Shown in pieces: positions 56,817 through 64,000 of a stretch of 64,000 nt of DNA. Position 1 is the first letter of the stretch. Each line of letters begins with the position of its first letter. The translations under genes and the position numbers were made by a program. The stretch covers positions 2,490,501-2,554,500 of the forward strand of contig NZ_CP029064.1 of the NCBI RefSeq assembly GCF_003076275.1. Reading direction: 5' to 3'. Source of the DNA: Microbulbifer sp. A4B17. GTDB lineage: Bacteria > Pseudomonadota > Gammaproteobacteria > Pseudomonadales > Cellvibrionaceae. The notes beneath the pieces were generated by a model. The model was given only the letters and a program-made list of their open reading frames with translations. It ran no database searches and was not told where the DNA came from.

Positions 56817-58241
56817 ATGGAACGACGTGATTTCGCAAAATTATTTCTTGGGGTTACTTCTGTATTTGCTGTCCCTCGACCACTCATCGCTTTAGATACT
56901 TTATCAAGTCATCCAGTGAATGATGATAACGAGTTTCAACGTCTCATTCGCCATCGTATTCTTAAGCAACACGCAGCACATGCAGCAGTTGCAGGTACCC
57001 TAAATTCTTCTGGTCGTCGAATCATTACTGTTCGAGAGCCTGAAGCCAAGGATACTTATCAACTAGGGGGCGATACGATTTTTGAAATTGCGTCGTTAAC
57101 TAAGATATTTACGGCCTTGCTATTGGCTGTTGAAGTTGTACATAAGAGAGTGAAACTCGATGATCCTCTCCAGGATTACGTACCAGCCGGTGTAAAAGCT
57201 CCAACTTTTGAAGGACAACAAATCACTCTCGCCGACCTGGCTACCCATAGTGCTTCTCTTCCACTAAGACCAAATAATCTTGCTGCATCGGCACCCGATG
57301 CGCCCAATAAGTACGCTGGTTATTCCTTTGAGCAGCTCTATGGTGGCTTGCCAAGCTATCATCTGAAAGCTAGCCCGGGTACTCAATTCAGCTATTCAAA
57401 CCTGGCTTTTGGGCTCTTAGGTCAAGGACTTGCTTTGAAGGAAGGCCGCTCTTTTGCAACGATACTGCGAGAGCGTGTGACGGGACCTTTAGGGCTAAGT
57501 GATACCACTTTAGAGGATGATCCTAAGAAGTCTGCTCGGCGAGCTCAAGGCCATGACTTTTATCTCAGCCCGATCGGCCCAACAAGCGATGGAGTGCTCT
57601 CACCGGCTGGTGGTTTACGATCTACAGCCAGCGATCTCCTCACACTTCTCGACTTGTTTATCAACGGTCGAGGTCCTAAGGATTTGGTTGCAGCATCGCG
57701 GCTAATGCTGTCAATTGATAGGCCGGGAGGCAGTGATATCACTCGTATGGCCCTGGGTTGGCGCAGGACAACCACCAATGGAGAGACTTACTATTGGTCC
57801 AATGGCAGCAGTGATGGATCGCGTACATTTATGGGCTTTAACCCAGCGCGGAGAGCGGGTGTTGTTGCCTTGGCAGATACTGCCAGCGGTGAAGGGCTGG
57901 ATGATATTGGCCATCACTTCTTGAACCCCGAGCAGACGGTATCTACCAAGGTTGTCTCTGCCCCAGATTTCATCACTTTACCAGAGGAGGTGCTTTTGAG
58001 AGGTGTCGGGCGCTATGGGCACGGAACAGATGATATTGTCGAAGTCAGCCGTGGCTATACAGGTCTTATTGTTTCAGCGGAATATGGAGAGTTCGTAATT
58101 CGACCTCAATCGTCCACAATCTACGCATCGAAGATGGTCCCAGGGTTGACTATTGAGTTTGAAGAGGGCGATACGAATCCTGCCCGCTCATTTACTCTTC
58201 GTCAAGGTGGAAAAGCTTATTCCTATAAGCGACTGCCCTAA
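56817..58241 (+). CDS. Exported serine hydrolase of the class C beta-lactamase family
   Basis: About 474 residues from the ATG at 56817 (an in-frame GTG lies 12 bp before). A twin-arginine-like N-terminus (ERRDFAKLFLGVTSVFAVPRP) suggests Tat export. The catalytic SxxK is in IASLTKIFTA and the YxN in FSYSNLAFG. The third motif region reads YWSNGSSDGSRT, so the usual HxG/KTG is not obvious. Members include esterases, D-aminopeptidases and penicillin-binding proteins; true beta-lactamase activity is uncertain. A C-terminal beta-rich domain of ~110 residues follows. A decayed partial copy lies at 59952-60239. Confidence 0.88.
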   Translation: MERRDFAKLFLGVTSVFAVPRPLIALDTLSSHPVNDDNEFQRLIRHRILKQHAAHAAVAGTLNSSGRRIITVREPEAKDTYQLGGDTIFEIASLTKIFTALLLAVEVVHKRVKLDDPLQDYVPAGVKAPTFEGQQITLADLATHSASLPLRPNNLAASAPDAPNKYAGYSFEQLYGGLPSYHLKASPGTQFSYSNLAFGLLGQGLALKEGRSFATILRERVTGPLGLSDTTLEDDPKKSARRAQGHDFYLSPIGPTSDGVLSPAGGLRSTASDLLTLLDLFINGRGPKDLVAASRLMLSIDRPGGSDITRMALGWRRTTTNGETYYWSNGSSDGSRTFMGFNPARRAGVVALADTASGEGLDDIGHHFLNPEQTVSTKVVSAPDFITLPEEVLLRGVGRYGHGTDDIVEVSRGYTGLIVSAEYGEFVIRPQSSTIYASKMVPGLTIEFEEGDTNPARSFTLRQGGKAYSYKRLP

Positions 58242-58281
58242 TTTGAATGGTCGGTTAGTTACTACTGGGGTGGAAGGAAAG

Positions 58282-58381
58282 AATACACCGCACTCGAGAT
58301 ACGCTGTGAATACATCCCTGTAAGCTCTTAATCGGCATCCATGCCTCATAGGGTCACATGCGCGGTGTATTTTTCCCTTCT
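58282..58381. repeat. MITE-like element with 10-bp terminal inverted repeats
   Basis: AATACACCGC (58282-58291) and GCGGTGTATT (58372-58381) are perfect inverted repeats enclosing 80 bp that contains a GGCAT-CC-ATGCC hairpin, so the RNA could fold as a branched structure. The right arm runs into a T-rich tract, so it may also end transcription of the hydrolase gene. The region 58386-58841 shows nothing else. Confidence 0.55.
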
Positions 58382-58841
58382 CCCTTTTTAGCAAGTACAA
58401 CCTAGGGGAATATTGGGCGAAACAGTTTTAACTTATTGATAAGTTGAGATTTTTTATATCAGTCAGGTCATTGCTGCAAATTGATTTATCAATACCACAT
58501 CTTAATTGGGCTGGATTAGGCAGGGTTTCGTAGTGGCCGACGCTCAGTAATTACTAGCCCAGTTCAAAATCAGCAAAAATCAGTTAAAGTGACTCAAAAT
58601 ACTGCGAACTACCTCAATCCCTCCACAATATTAATCTATGAGTAATCTCCAGAAGAATTATTGCAAGACACTTTAATTCGAGGTGGATTGTTAAGAAGTG
58701 CTATTCCTGAATGATTTCAAGAATATTAATGTACAGTCGTGCTAAGTAATATTATATATTCTATTTTGCTCTGGTTTGGCATCAGAGCAAAAACAGTGAA
58801 TTCCATCGCTGAAAGTAGCAGGAAAAGGCAGGAGAATAATT

Positions 58842-59831
58842 ATGACAAAAATAGTGAGCCGCAGTATCAACCGGGAAGTGAGTTTTACCGTGTTGGTAGA
58901 GGATAATTCGCCGATACTTTTTCAAACGAAGGTCAAAAAATCACTCGAAAACTGGCTGGATGAAGCACAAACTATCTTAAAACGAGCGATAGATATGTGC
59001 ACTGTAGCGATTACATACCCTGATAAGGTTCCTGATAAGTTTAAAAATTTAGTCTCCTACTACTTCGGCCTCCCTATGGATTGCCCGCCACAAAGATATT
59101 CAAATTGCGTAAATGCGATACTCCAAAAACTCAGTAAAACCCAGATAGGCTTGAGTGGTGATGTGGAGTGTGCGGATGTAAAAATGATGCCCACCTTGTG
59201 TAAAGTTCAATGCTCTACCATATCGACGATAGGATATCCATTTAGTATTGAGGACCCTTCGAAAAATGCGGCCGGGTTTGTGTTTGTGCCCTTTACGGAA
59301 AGTTGGGGCAGATCAATTTCAAACTTCTGTAAGTTGTCATGGGCTGGTGGAGGGCAACTTAAGGGGGGAAGCTTTATGAAGCCCAATCAAAATCCTATCT
59401 GCTTGAGTTTTAGTAAAATTTGGGAAAAAGGTGAGGTATTCTGCATTGTTACTCTAATCCATGAAGGAACACATAAATATGCGCAAACCGTGGATCATAA
59501 ATATTTCAATGATGAAGGCATTGCGGATAAATTAGATCAAGCTATTAGTGAAGGTGGCGCTATATGGATGAAGTTCCATCAGGACAATGGTAAAACCCAT
59601 GATCAAGCGTTCAAGCTTGTTGTACAGCAGGCATTCAATCAGTTACGCGGACAAGATGCAGCGGCAACACTTATGGCAGAGCTCACTGAAGTCAAAGCGG
59701 TGGAAAATGCAGACTCAGTGGCATGGTTCGCGTATGACGTAGCACAGCTTCCCTCTGAACAGGAAGTTGGGAGAATTGTTACCGGGATGGTAGGTAAACG
59801 AAAAGTACACCCAAGCCTACTTAATCATTAA
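58842..59831 (+). CDS. M35 / aspzincin-like metalloendopeptidase domain protein
   Basis: 329 residues. LIHEGTHKYAQTVDHKYF contains HExxH (His207, Glu208, His211) and a following Asp (Asp218) in T-x-D-x-x-Y, the aspzincin pattern with Asp as third zinc ligand. Near the end NADSVAWFAYDVA matches the NADSYAWFA of lysine-specific metalloendopeptidases (M35). The first ~100 residues and a Cys-containing middle are unlike known members and there is no signal peptide. Cytosolic synthesis and a specialised delivery, or an intracellular role, are both possible. AGGAG precedes the ATG. Confidence 0.68.
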   Translation: MTKIVSRSINREVSFTVLVEDNSPILFQTKVKKSLENWLDEAQTILKRAIDMCTVAITYPDKVPDKFKNLVSYYFGLPMDCPPQRYSNCVNAILQKLSKTQIGLSGDVECADVKMMPTLCKVQCSTISTIGYPFSIEDPSKNAAGFVFVPFTESWGRSISNFCKLSWAGGGQLKGGSFMKPNQNPICLSFSKIWEKGEVFCIVTLIHEGTHKYAQTVDHKYFNDEGIADKLDQAISEGGAIWMKFHQDNGKTHDQAFKLVVQQAFNQLRGQDAAATLMAELTEVKAVENADSVAWFAYDVAQLPSEQEVGRIVTGMVGKRKVHPSLLNH

Positions 59832-59951
59832 AGGAAAACCCAGGGGGCAGTCTAATTAATTGAAACGATTACGTTTCCTGCAATTTGGGGTCCTATCCCG
59901 AAATCAGAGAACTGTCCCTGGAGACCCAAGGGTTTCTATGTTTGGGGTATA

Positions 59952-60239
59952 GATGCTCTGGCAAATCTGTGAGTGGTGAAGGATTGGTTGATATTGGTCA
60001 CCACTTCCCGTACGCCTAGTACACACGGTACCAATTTACACTGTTACTAATCGCTGGAATTGGAGAGGTACTTTAGGAAGTTGGCTAACGCGTGCGAAGC
60101 AGGTGATACCATCAAAATCAGTCGTGACCATGCCACCCCTATTGTTTCAACGGGATCTGGAAAATTCGTAATTCGGCGGCAATCGTCCACAATTTATGCA
60201 TCGAAGGTCGTATCAGCGCTAACTATTGAGTCCAAGTGA
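59952..60239 (+). pseudogene. Decayed partial copy of the serine hydrolase gene (3' part)
   Basis: Stretches match the hydrolase gene in order. The first is 59952-60008, next to GGTGAAGGATTGGTTGATAT, corresponding to about 57880-57930. The second is 60165-60231, carrying AATCGTCCACAAT, corresponding to about 58090-58160. In between, similarity is patchy and stops occur. Only the C-terminal third is represented, so it is a relic of a tandem duplication or of a deleted second gene. Confidence 0.65.
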
Positions 60240-60346
60240 GGTGACATGAAGGCTCGCTGTTCGCTTACTCTTATAAGTGTGTATCTCTATTTGGGTAAAT
60301 GCGGCCCGCTTATCGCTTCAGGCCAATACCTTGAAAGGAAAGATCA

Positions 60347-60754
60347 ATGCCCTATCCAGAAGTTACGATGTCTAGTGACACAATCCACAACCCCAAAGAA
60401 CCCCGACACCTTATGCGCGCCAAGATTGTGCCTAGGACAGTGCGTGTGCGTCGTGGTGGCAAGGTGATTGCCGAGAGTAGTAATGCTTTGAGAGTTACAG
60501 AACTCGCAAAAGATATGTTCGACCCCGTATTCTACTTCCCAAAAGAAGATGTTCTTGCTCCCCTCTCCCTTATAGAGGGAAAGACAAGCTATTGCCCACT
60601 GAAAGGCGATGCCAGCTACTTCTCAATCGATGATAGCGGAGAAGCTATTGCATGGGCCTATGAAGCTGCTTTTGACTTTGCCGGGGTGATCAACGGGCGT
60701 ATTGCCTTCTATCCAGATCAAGTGGCAATCGAAGAGATTGGAACTTCATCGTGA
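60347..60754 (+). CDS. DUF427 family protein
   Basis: 135 residues with the family pattern: RTVRVRRGGKVIAESSNALRVTE at the N-terminal side and VFYFPKEDV ... CPLKGDASYFSI ... AWAYE ... IAFYPDQV afterwards. The role of the family is not established. AAGGAAAG lies before the ATG. It is the only plus-strand gene in a run of minus-strand small enzymes. Confidence 0.85.
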   Translation: MPYPEVTMSSDTIHNPKEPRHLMRAKIVPRTVRVRRGGKVIAESSNALRVTELAKDMFDPVFYFPKEDVLAPLSLIEGKTSYCPLKGDASYFSIDDSGEAIAWAYEAAFDFAGVINGRIAFYPDQVAIEEIGTSS

Positions 60755-60830
60755 CCCACTTCCCATAGACTCTTTTAGGTTAATGATACAAACCATGCCT
60801 AGCAGCTGGTTGCAATAACATTTCGCCCCT

Positions 60831-61382
60831 TTATAGGCACTTGTAGCGAAGGACCACTCCGCCCGTTTCAAGGGTACCTGCCCGCATCAGCTTAAAATTT
60901 TTCTGGATACCGTCGGGCTTGAAGAGAGGTGAGCCAGCTCCTAGTACGATAGGTGCCAGGCATATCCGGTACTCGTCTACTAGACCCTCTCTGAGAAGAG
61001 TAGCTACAAGATTCGAACTACCAAATACGAAGATATCCCTCTTCCCGGTCTCTTTTTTGAGCGCGCGAACATGTTCGGCCGCCTCGCCTTTCAGTAGACG
61101 AGTATTTGACCAATTGGCGGTTTCTAGCGTGCGAGAGATCACGGCTTTTTCAAGCGAGTTCATCATGTCCGCAATCGCCCCAGTTTCGTTTTGCCAATAA
61201 TCGGCCATCCCTTTATAGGTGCGACATCCGAATAGCAAGGTGCCGATTTCATCACCCTGTCGAAGAGAGAAGGCTTCTAATTCGTCGCCCCACACTGTTG
61301 CGTGATGGTCCAATGACCATGGGGCGGTGCCTTCAAAGCAGCCGTCCAACGACATCACATTCCAAACCACTAAGCGTCTCAC
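60831..61382 (-). CDS. RibD-C / dihydrofolate-reductase-like protein 1
   Basis: About 183 residues from a GTG at 61382, preferred because GAGGG lies 7 bp upstream; the open frame reaches 61475. VRRLVVWNVMSLDGCFEG is the first strand and loop of the DHFR-like YyaP/RibD-C family, and FGSSNLVATLLREGLVDEYRIC the conserved C-terminal part (G-S-x-x-L-v-x-x-L). These proteins bind NADPH; the substrate is unknown. It is the last of a set of minus-strand genes and is related to the protein at 62260. Confidence 0.82.
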   Translation of the reverse strand: MRRLVVWNVMSLDGCFEGTAPWSLDHHATVWGDELEAFSLRQGDEIGTLLFGCRTYKGMADYWQNETGAIADMMNSLEKAVISRTLETANWSNTRLLKGEAAEHVRALKKETGKRDIFVFGSSNLVATLLREGLVDEYRICLAPIVLGAGSPLFKPDGIQKNFKLMRAGTLETGGVVLRYKCL

Positions 61383-61540
61383 TATCTGACCCTCATACAT
61401 TTGGCTCTTGCATTGTCTAGTGGGACTGACCATGATGAGAGCAGTGTCACTCAGCTTGTTAGGGCCTTGCGCCATTAGTTCGGGGTTTGGCCATACCCAG
61501 TTTAAATACTCTTTCGTGATATCTATCCATTACTTCAAAC

Positions 61541-62017
61541 CTAATTCGTAGCTGCTTGAATCGTCGCAATATCGATCTTTCTCATGGTCATCATCGCGGT
61601 AAAGGCGCGTTTTGCCTTGTCACGGTCGGAATTCGTTGTAAGGTCGAGTAGTAGTTTTGGCGTAATTTGCCACGAGTGACCCCAGCGATCCTTACACCAA
61701 CCGCAGGCGCTCTCTTGCCCACCGTTATTTACAATCGCATTCCAATAACGGTCAGTTTCCTCCTGGTTTTCGGTGACAACCATGAAACTGACCGATTCAT
61801 TCGGCGTTAGATTTGGGCCGCCGTTCAGACCTATAAACTTGCGCCCGAGGATAGTCAGTTCAACGGTTAGCTCACTGCCTTCATGGCCACCGGGGTAGTC
61901 GGCAGCAGCCGCATTAACACGATCGACATGGCTGTTAGGAAAAGTTGCTGCATAGAATTCCGCCGCTTTCTTTGCTTCGCCGTAGTCGAACCAAAGACAG
62001 GTAACGAGTTCTGTCAT
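61541..62017 (-). CDS. PhnB-like VOC domain protein
   Basis: 158 residues with the 3-demethylubiquinone-methyltransferase-like/PhnB pattern: [40 protein letters not shown], then [23 protein letters not shown] is 8 bp before the ATG. It may bind a small metabolite; despite the historical name no methyltransferase motif is present. It follows the truncated VOC frame at 62053. Confidence 0.9.
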   Translation of the reverse strand: MTELVTCLWFDYGEAKKAAEFYAATFPNSHVDRVNAAAADYPGGHEGSELTVELTILGRKFIGLNGGPNLTPNESVSFMVVTENQEETDRYWNAIVNNGGQESACGWCKDRWGHSWQITPKLLLDLTTNSDRDKAKRAFTAMMTMRKIDIATIQAATN

Positions 62018-62052
62018 TTTGACATCTCCTTGGGGTTTGAACGGATCGAATG

Positions 62053-62202
62053 TTAACTCTGATGAAAGGCTCTGGCATTGATAGTTATGTCGGGATATCT
62101 GGCGAGCGCCCCAGATCTGGTCTTACTGCCGAGTGTATCGGCATAATGTGCCATCGCCTCTAGGCAGCTTCCCTTGAATATCAAGTCAATGATGGGCTCC
62201 AT
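62053..62202 (-). CDS. Short PhnB-like VOC protein, truncated
   Basis: 49 codons from ATG 62202 to TAA. The reading [20 protein letters not shown] then [11 protein letters not shown] matches the start of PhnB-like proteins (F-x-G-x-C-x-EA-x-x-FY-x-x-TLG), after which it ends in an unrelated tail ([12 protein letters not shown]). It is probably the remnant of a full-length gene whose 3' part was deleted. It is not certain that it is expressed. Confidence 0.5.
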   Translation of the reverse strand: MEPIIDLIFKGSCLEAMAHYADTLGSKTRSGALARYPDITINARAFHQS

Positions 62203-62259
62203 AACTTTCGAGTTCCTATCTCTATTTATCTATCTCAACTTGCGCTTAGAATGCAGGCT

Positions 62260-62910
62260 CTACTCTCGTTGAAGGGAGAAATCTCCAGTCGTGATACTTC
62301 CGCCTCGAACATAGATCACACAAATTACACCACTATCTGTCGTCATGGCTTGTTGTACATGGAACGCTGCAGGGATCACACCGGAACTGAAAAGGCGTTT
62401 CCCGTTACCCAGGACCAAAGGAAAAATCAGTAATTTAAACTGATCAACCAGATCTGCTTTGAGTAGAGTTTGAATAAAATCGGCACTGCCCGGAACCAGC
62501 AAGTCAGGGCCATTGCTAGCCTTGATTGCACGAAGCCTCAAGATTGGGTCATCCCCCAGCCACTCGCTGCCTTCCCAGGTAAACTCAGGTTTCGTGCGAG
62601 AAGCCACGTATCGTGTTGTACCGTCGATTTTTTTGGCCAGCTGGATTTCGCCTTTATCAACACCCTCAGGCGGAGGGTCAGCAGCAATTTTTGGCCAATG
62701 CGCAGCGAAAATGTCGTGAGTCCGATGGCCAAGCAGTAGCTCAAATGGAGCTGCAAACACTTTGCCCATAAATTCACCAACACCTTCATCAAAATAGGAC
62801 GCTACCCATCCACCAAGCTCAAAGCCCCCTGTAGTGTCTTCTTCCGGACCGCCAGGGGCCTGCATCACACCATCCAGGCTAATAAACGTGTTTACAATTA
62901 TTTTTCGCAC
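62260..62910 (-). CDS. RibD-C / dihydrofolate-reductase-like protein 2
   Basis: About 216 residues from a GTG at 62910 with AGGGA upstream; the open frame extends to 62976. VRKIIVNTFISLDGVMQAPGG is the YyaP-type N-terminus, then LLLGHRTHDIF, and LLVPGSADFIQTLLKADLVDQFKLLIFPLVLG is the conserved cofactor-binding end. The family is NADPH-binding reductase-like with unknown substrates. It is a paralogue of the protein at 60831, and stands alone by spacing. Confidence 0.88.
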   Translation of the reverse strand: MRKIIVNTFISLDGVMQAPGGPEEDTTGGFELGGWVASYFDEGVGEFMGKVFAAPFELLLGHRTHDIFAAHWPKIAADPPPEGVDKGEIQLAKKIDGTTRYVASRTKPEFTWEGSEWLGDDPILRLRAIKASNGPDLLVPGSADFIQTLLKADLVDQFKLLIFPLVLGNGKRLFSSGVIPAAFHVQQAMTTDSGVICVIYVRGGSITTGDFSLQRE

Positions 62911-63015
62911 AAGTTCTTCCCTGTTGGTTCTATTGGTCCAAATGATGCTGCGGGTTGTACTTGGACTGTTACTCAATGGCTATTGAAGCCCGAAGAGAAA
63001 CAATATTGCCTTTCT

Positions 63016-63489
63016 CTATTCGGCTTCTACTTTTCTTGCTTCCAAGTATGCAGTCAGATTAGAAAGAGCGCGCTGCCATCCATTGCGAGTTCCCTCGATA
63101 ATTCCCGAGCCGGCCAGGGAGGCGATTTGTATTGTTACCTTGAGTTCTGTCACGCTTTCACTATTGCCGATCTCCACGCTAACCAAAGAGATACTCAGTG
63201 GAGAGCCATCCGTAGTTACACGTTCGGTGAACAATAGCCGATGTGGCCTTCTGATTTCGTAATAGTGTGTTTCAACCCGGAATCGCAGATCGCTACTTTG
63301 ACCGCATCGATGTACGTCAATGCCTCCTTCACGAAAGTCATTTTCGAGAAATTCGATTGCTTCATCTTCTGAGGGAGGCCCCCATATCGAGCGGGCTTGC
63401 GGGTCTTCCCATGCGGAAAATACCCGCTCTCTCGGTGCCTTGATCGTTCTACTGATCGATATGGTGTCGTGGGATAAATCTTGGCTCAT
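63016..63489 (-). CDS. AHSA1 / SRPBCC-domain protein
   Basis: 157 residues with the START-like AHSA1 opening ISISRTIKAPRERVFSAWEDP, then DFREGGIDVHRC and YYEIRRPHRLLFTERV, and ending EGTRNGWQRALSNLTAYLE. Such proteins bind hydrophobic ligands and are usually paired with ArsR regulators. An ArsR gene lies 220 bp upstream on the same strand, with a probable joint promoter. Confidence 0.9.
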   Translation of the reverse strand: MSQDLSHDTISISRTIKAPRERVFSAWEDPQARSIWGPPSEDEAIEFLENDFREGGIDVHRCGQSSDLRFRVETHYYEIRRPHRLLFTERVTTDGSPLSISLVSVEIGNSESVTELKVTIQIASLAGSGIIEGTRNGWQRALSNLTAYLEARKVEAE

Positions 63490-63710
63490 GCGAATCCCTC
63501 TGCGATATTTGCAAAGCGTGAACGGCCGAGTACAAAAAATAATGATAGTTAGCTTTTTGGATAACTATAGTTAATAGTAATTGTTAGGTCAATGGATAAC
63601 CGGCGAATGGCTCCGTGCGGTTAAAGCTTCAACTCTAGGTGGGATGGAGGGCGAGAAATTGGCTTATGCCCATGGGATCTGTATTGTTGGGTCATCTACC
63701 TCTGTTGTAC
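63490..63710. other. Spacer between the ArsR and AHSA1 genes
   Basis: 220 bp. It includes an AT-rich stretch near 63540-63580. No gene is seen. The length suggests a separate promoter for the AHSA1 gene. Confidence 0.4.
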
Positions 63711-64000
63711 TTAGTCATCCTGCTCTTCTGCATCGAGCGTTTCGACATAGCTCGCCATCCGAGCCATCCGGCCTTCCCATATGGCCGTTTGTGTATTGAT
63801 CCATTTTTGTGCCGCTGTCAGTTGCTTAGGTTTTATCTCACAGGTTCGCACGCGACCGGTTTTCTTGGAGCGAATCAAGCCCGCATCCTCCAGCACACCA
63901 ATGTGCTTCATGAACGAAGGGAGTGCCATTTCGAATGGTTCTGCGAGCTCGGTAATTGACGCTGGTCCTTCTATCAAATGCTGAATGACAGCGCGTCGTG
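63711..64000 (-). CDS. ArsR-family transcriptional regulator (5' end outside window)
   Basis: The frame is open to the window edge (RRAVIQHLIEGPASITELAE), so the N-terminus is missing. A winged helix-turn-helix is clear: ASITELAEPFEMALPSFMKH, with IGVLEDAGLIRSKKTGRVR as the wing. The C-terminus AQKWINTQTAIWEGRMARMASYVETL is typical of the ArsR branch paired with AHSA1/SRPBCC proteins. It probably controls the gene at 63016. Confidence 0.9.
   Translation of the reverse strand, partial: RRAVIQHLIEGPASITELAEPFEMALPSFMKHIGVLEDAGLIRSKKTGRVRTCEIKPKQLTAAQKWINTQTAIWEGRMARMASYVETLDAEEQDD

Overview
The window looks like chromosome from a marine gammaproteobacterium, most likely a Microbulbifer-type or other Cellvibrionales genus. 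This is an inference from gene content and style: secreted S8 proteases with pre-peptidase C-terminal (PPC) domains, a TonB receptor paired with an ABC-permease/M1-type protein, mid-range GC, and large accessory islands. No rRNA, tRNA or CRISPR array was seen.

Layout. 1-5457 (+): end of an ABC-permease/M1-peptidase-like fusion, 15 bp before a TonB-dependent receptor. 5547-9348 (-): glyoxalase-like protein, cysteine-rich exported protein and an overlapping HipBA toxin-antitoxin pair. 9926-11169: GNAT acetyltransferase (+) and Dps (-). 11803-15825 (+): two tandem paralogous subtilisin-like proteases, each with its own terminator and a shared 24/28-identical upstream element. 15926-17158 (-): COG0523/CobW metal GTPase behind a possible Zur box.

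17253-47768 reads as an accessory island. A tyrosine recombinase lying in each end region frames it, and it is littered with mobile debris. At one end lie a 5'-truncated integrase and a complete IS630 copy with TIRs and TA target duplication; its transposase carries a nonsense codon and it sits beside an XRE-regulator remnant. The core is a two-gene Tc (ABC) toxin operon on the minus strand: a TcB-TcC fusion (2533 aa), then 25 bp later a large TcA (3026 aa). The TcC tail after the Rhs core carries a D-x12-E-x-K signature suggesting a PD-(D/E)XK nuclease payload. Beyond it lie an exported 595-aa protein, IS3 and IS66 remnants, an amidohydrolase, a GNAT enzyme, a membrane protein, a multicopper oxidase, an integrase fragment and a second, apparently intact integrase preceded by hairpins and repeats.

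48413-53949 holds redox genes with local regulators: SDR divergent from AraC, AhpD-like plus peroxiredoxin divergent from LysR, and a membrane-anchored thioredoxin-like protein. 54331-60239 has a papain-like protein, an NmrA-type oxidoreductase, a serine hydrolase and an M35-like zincin; decayed partial copies of the NmrA and hydrolase genes lie at about 50.3 kb and 60.0 kb. 60347-64000 is a run of small stand-alone enzymes (DUF427, two RibD-type reductases, PhnB-like VOC proteins, an AHSA1 protein) ending in an ArsR regulator cut by the window edge.

The best candidate for an interesting system is the Tc toxin operon with its fused cocoon and putative nuclease payload.
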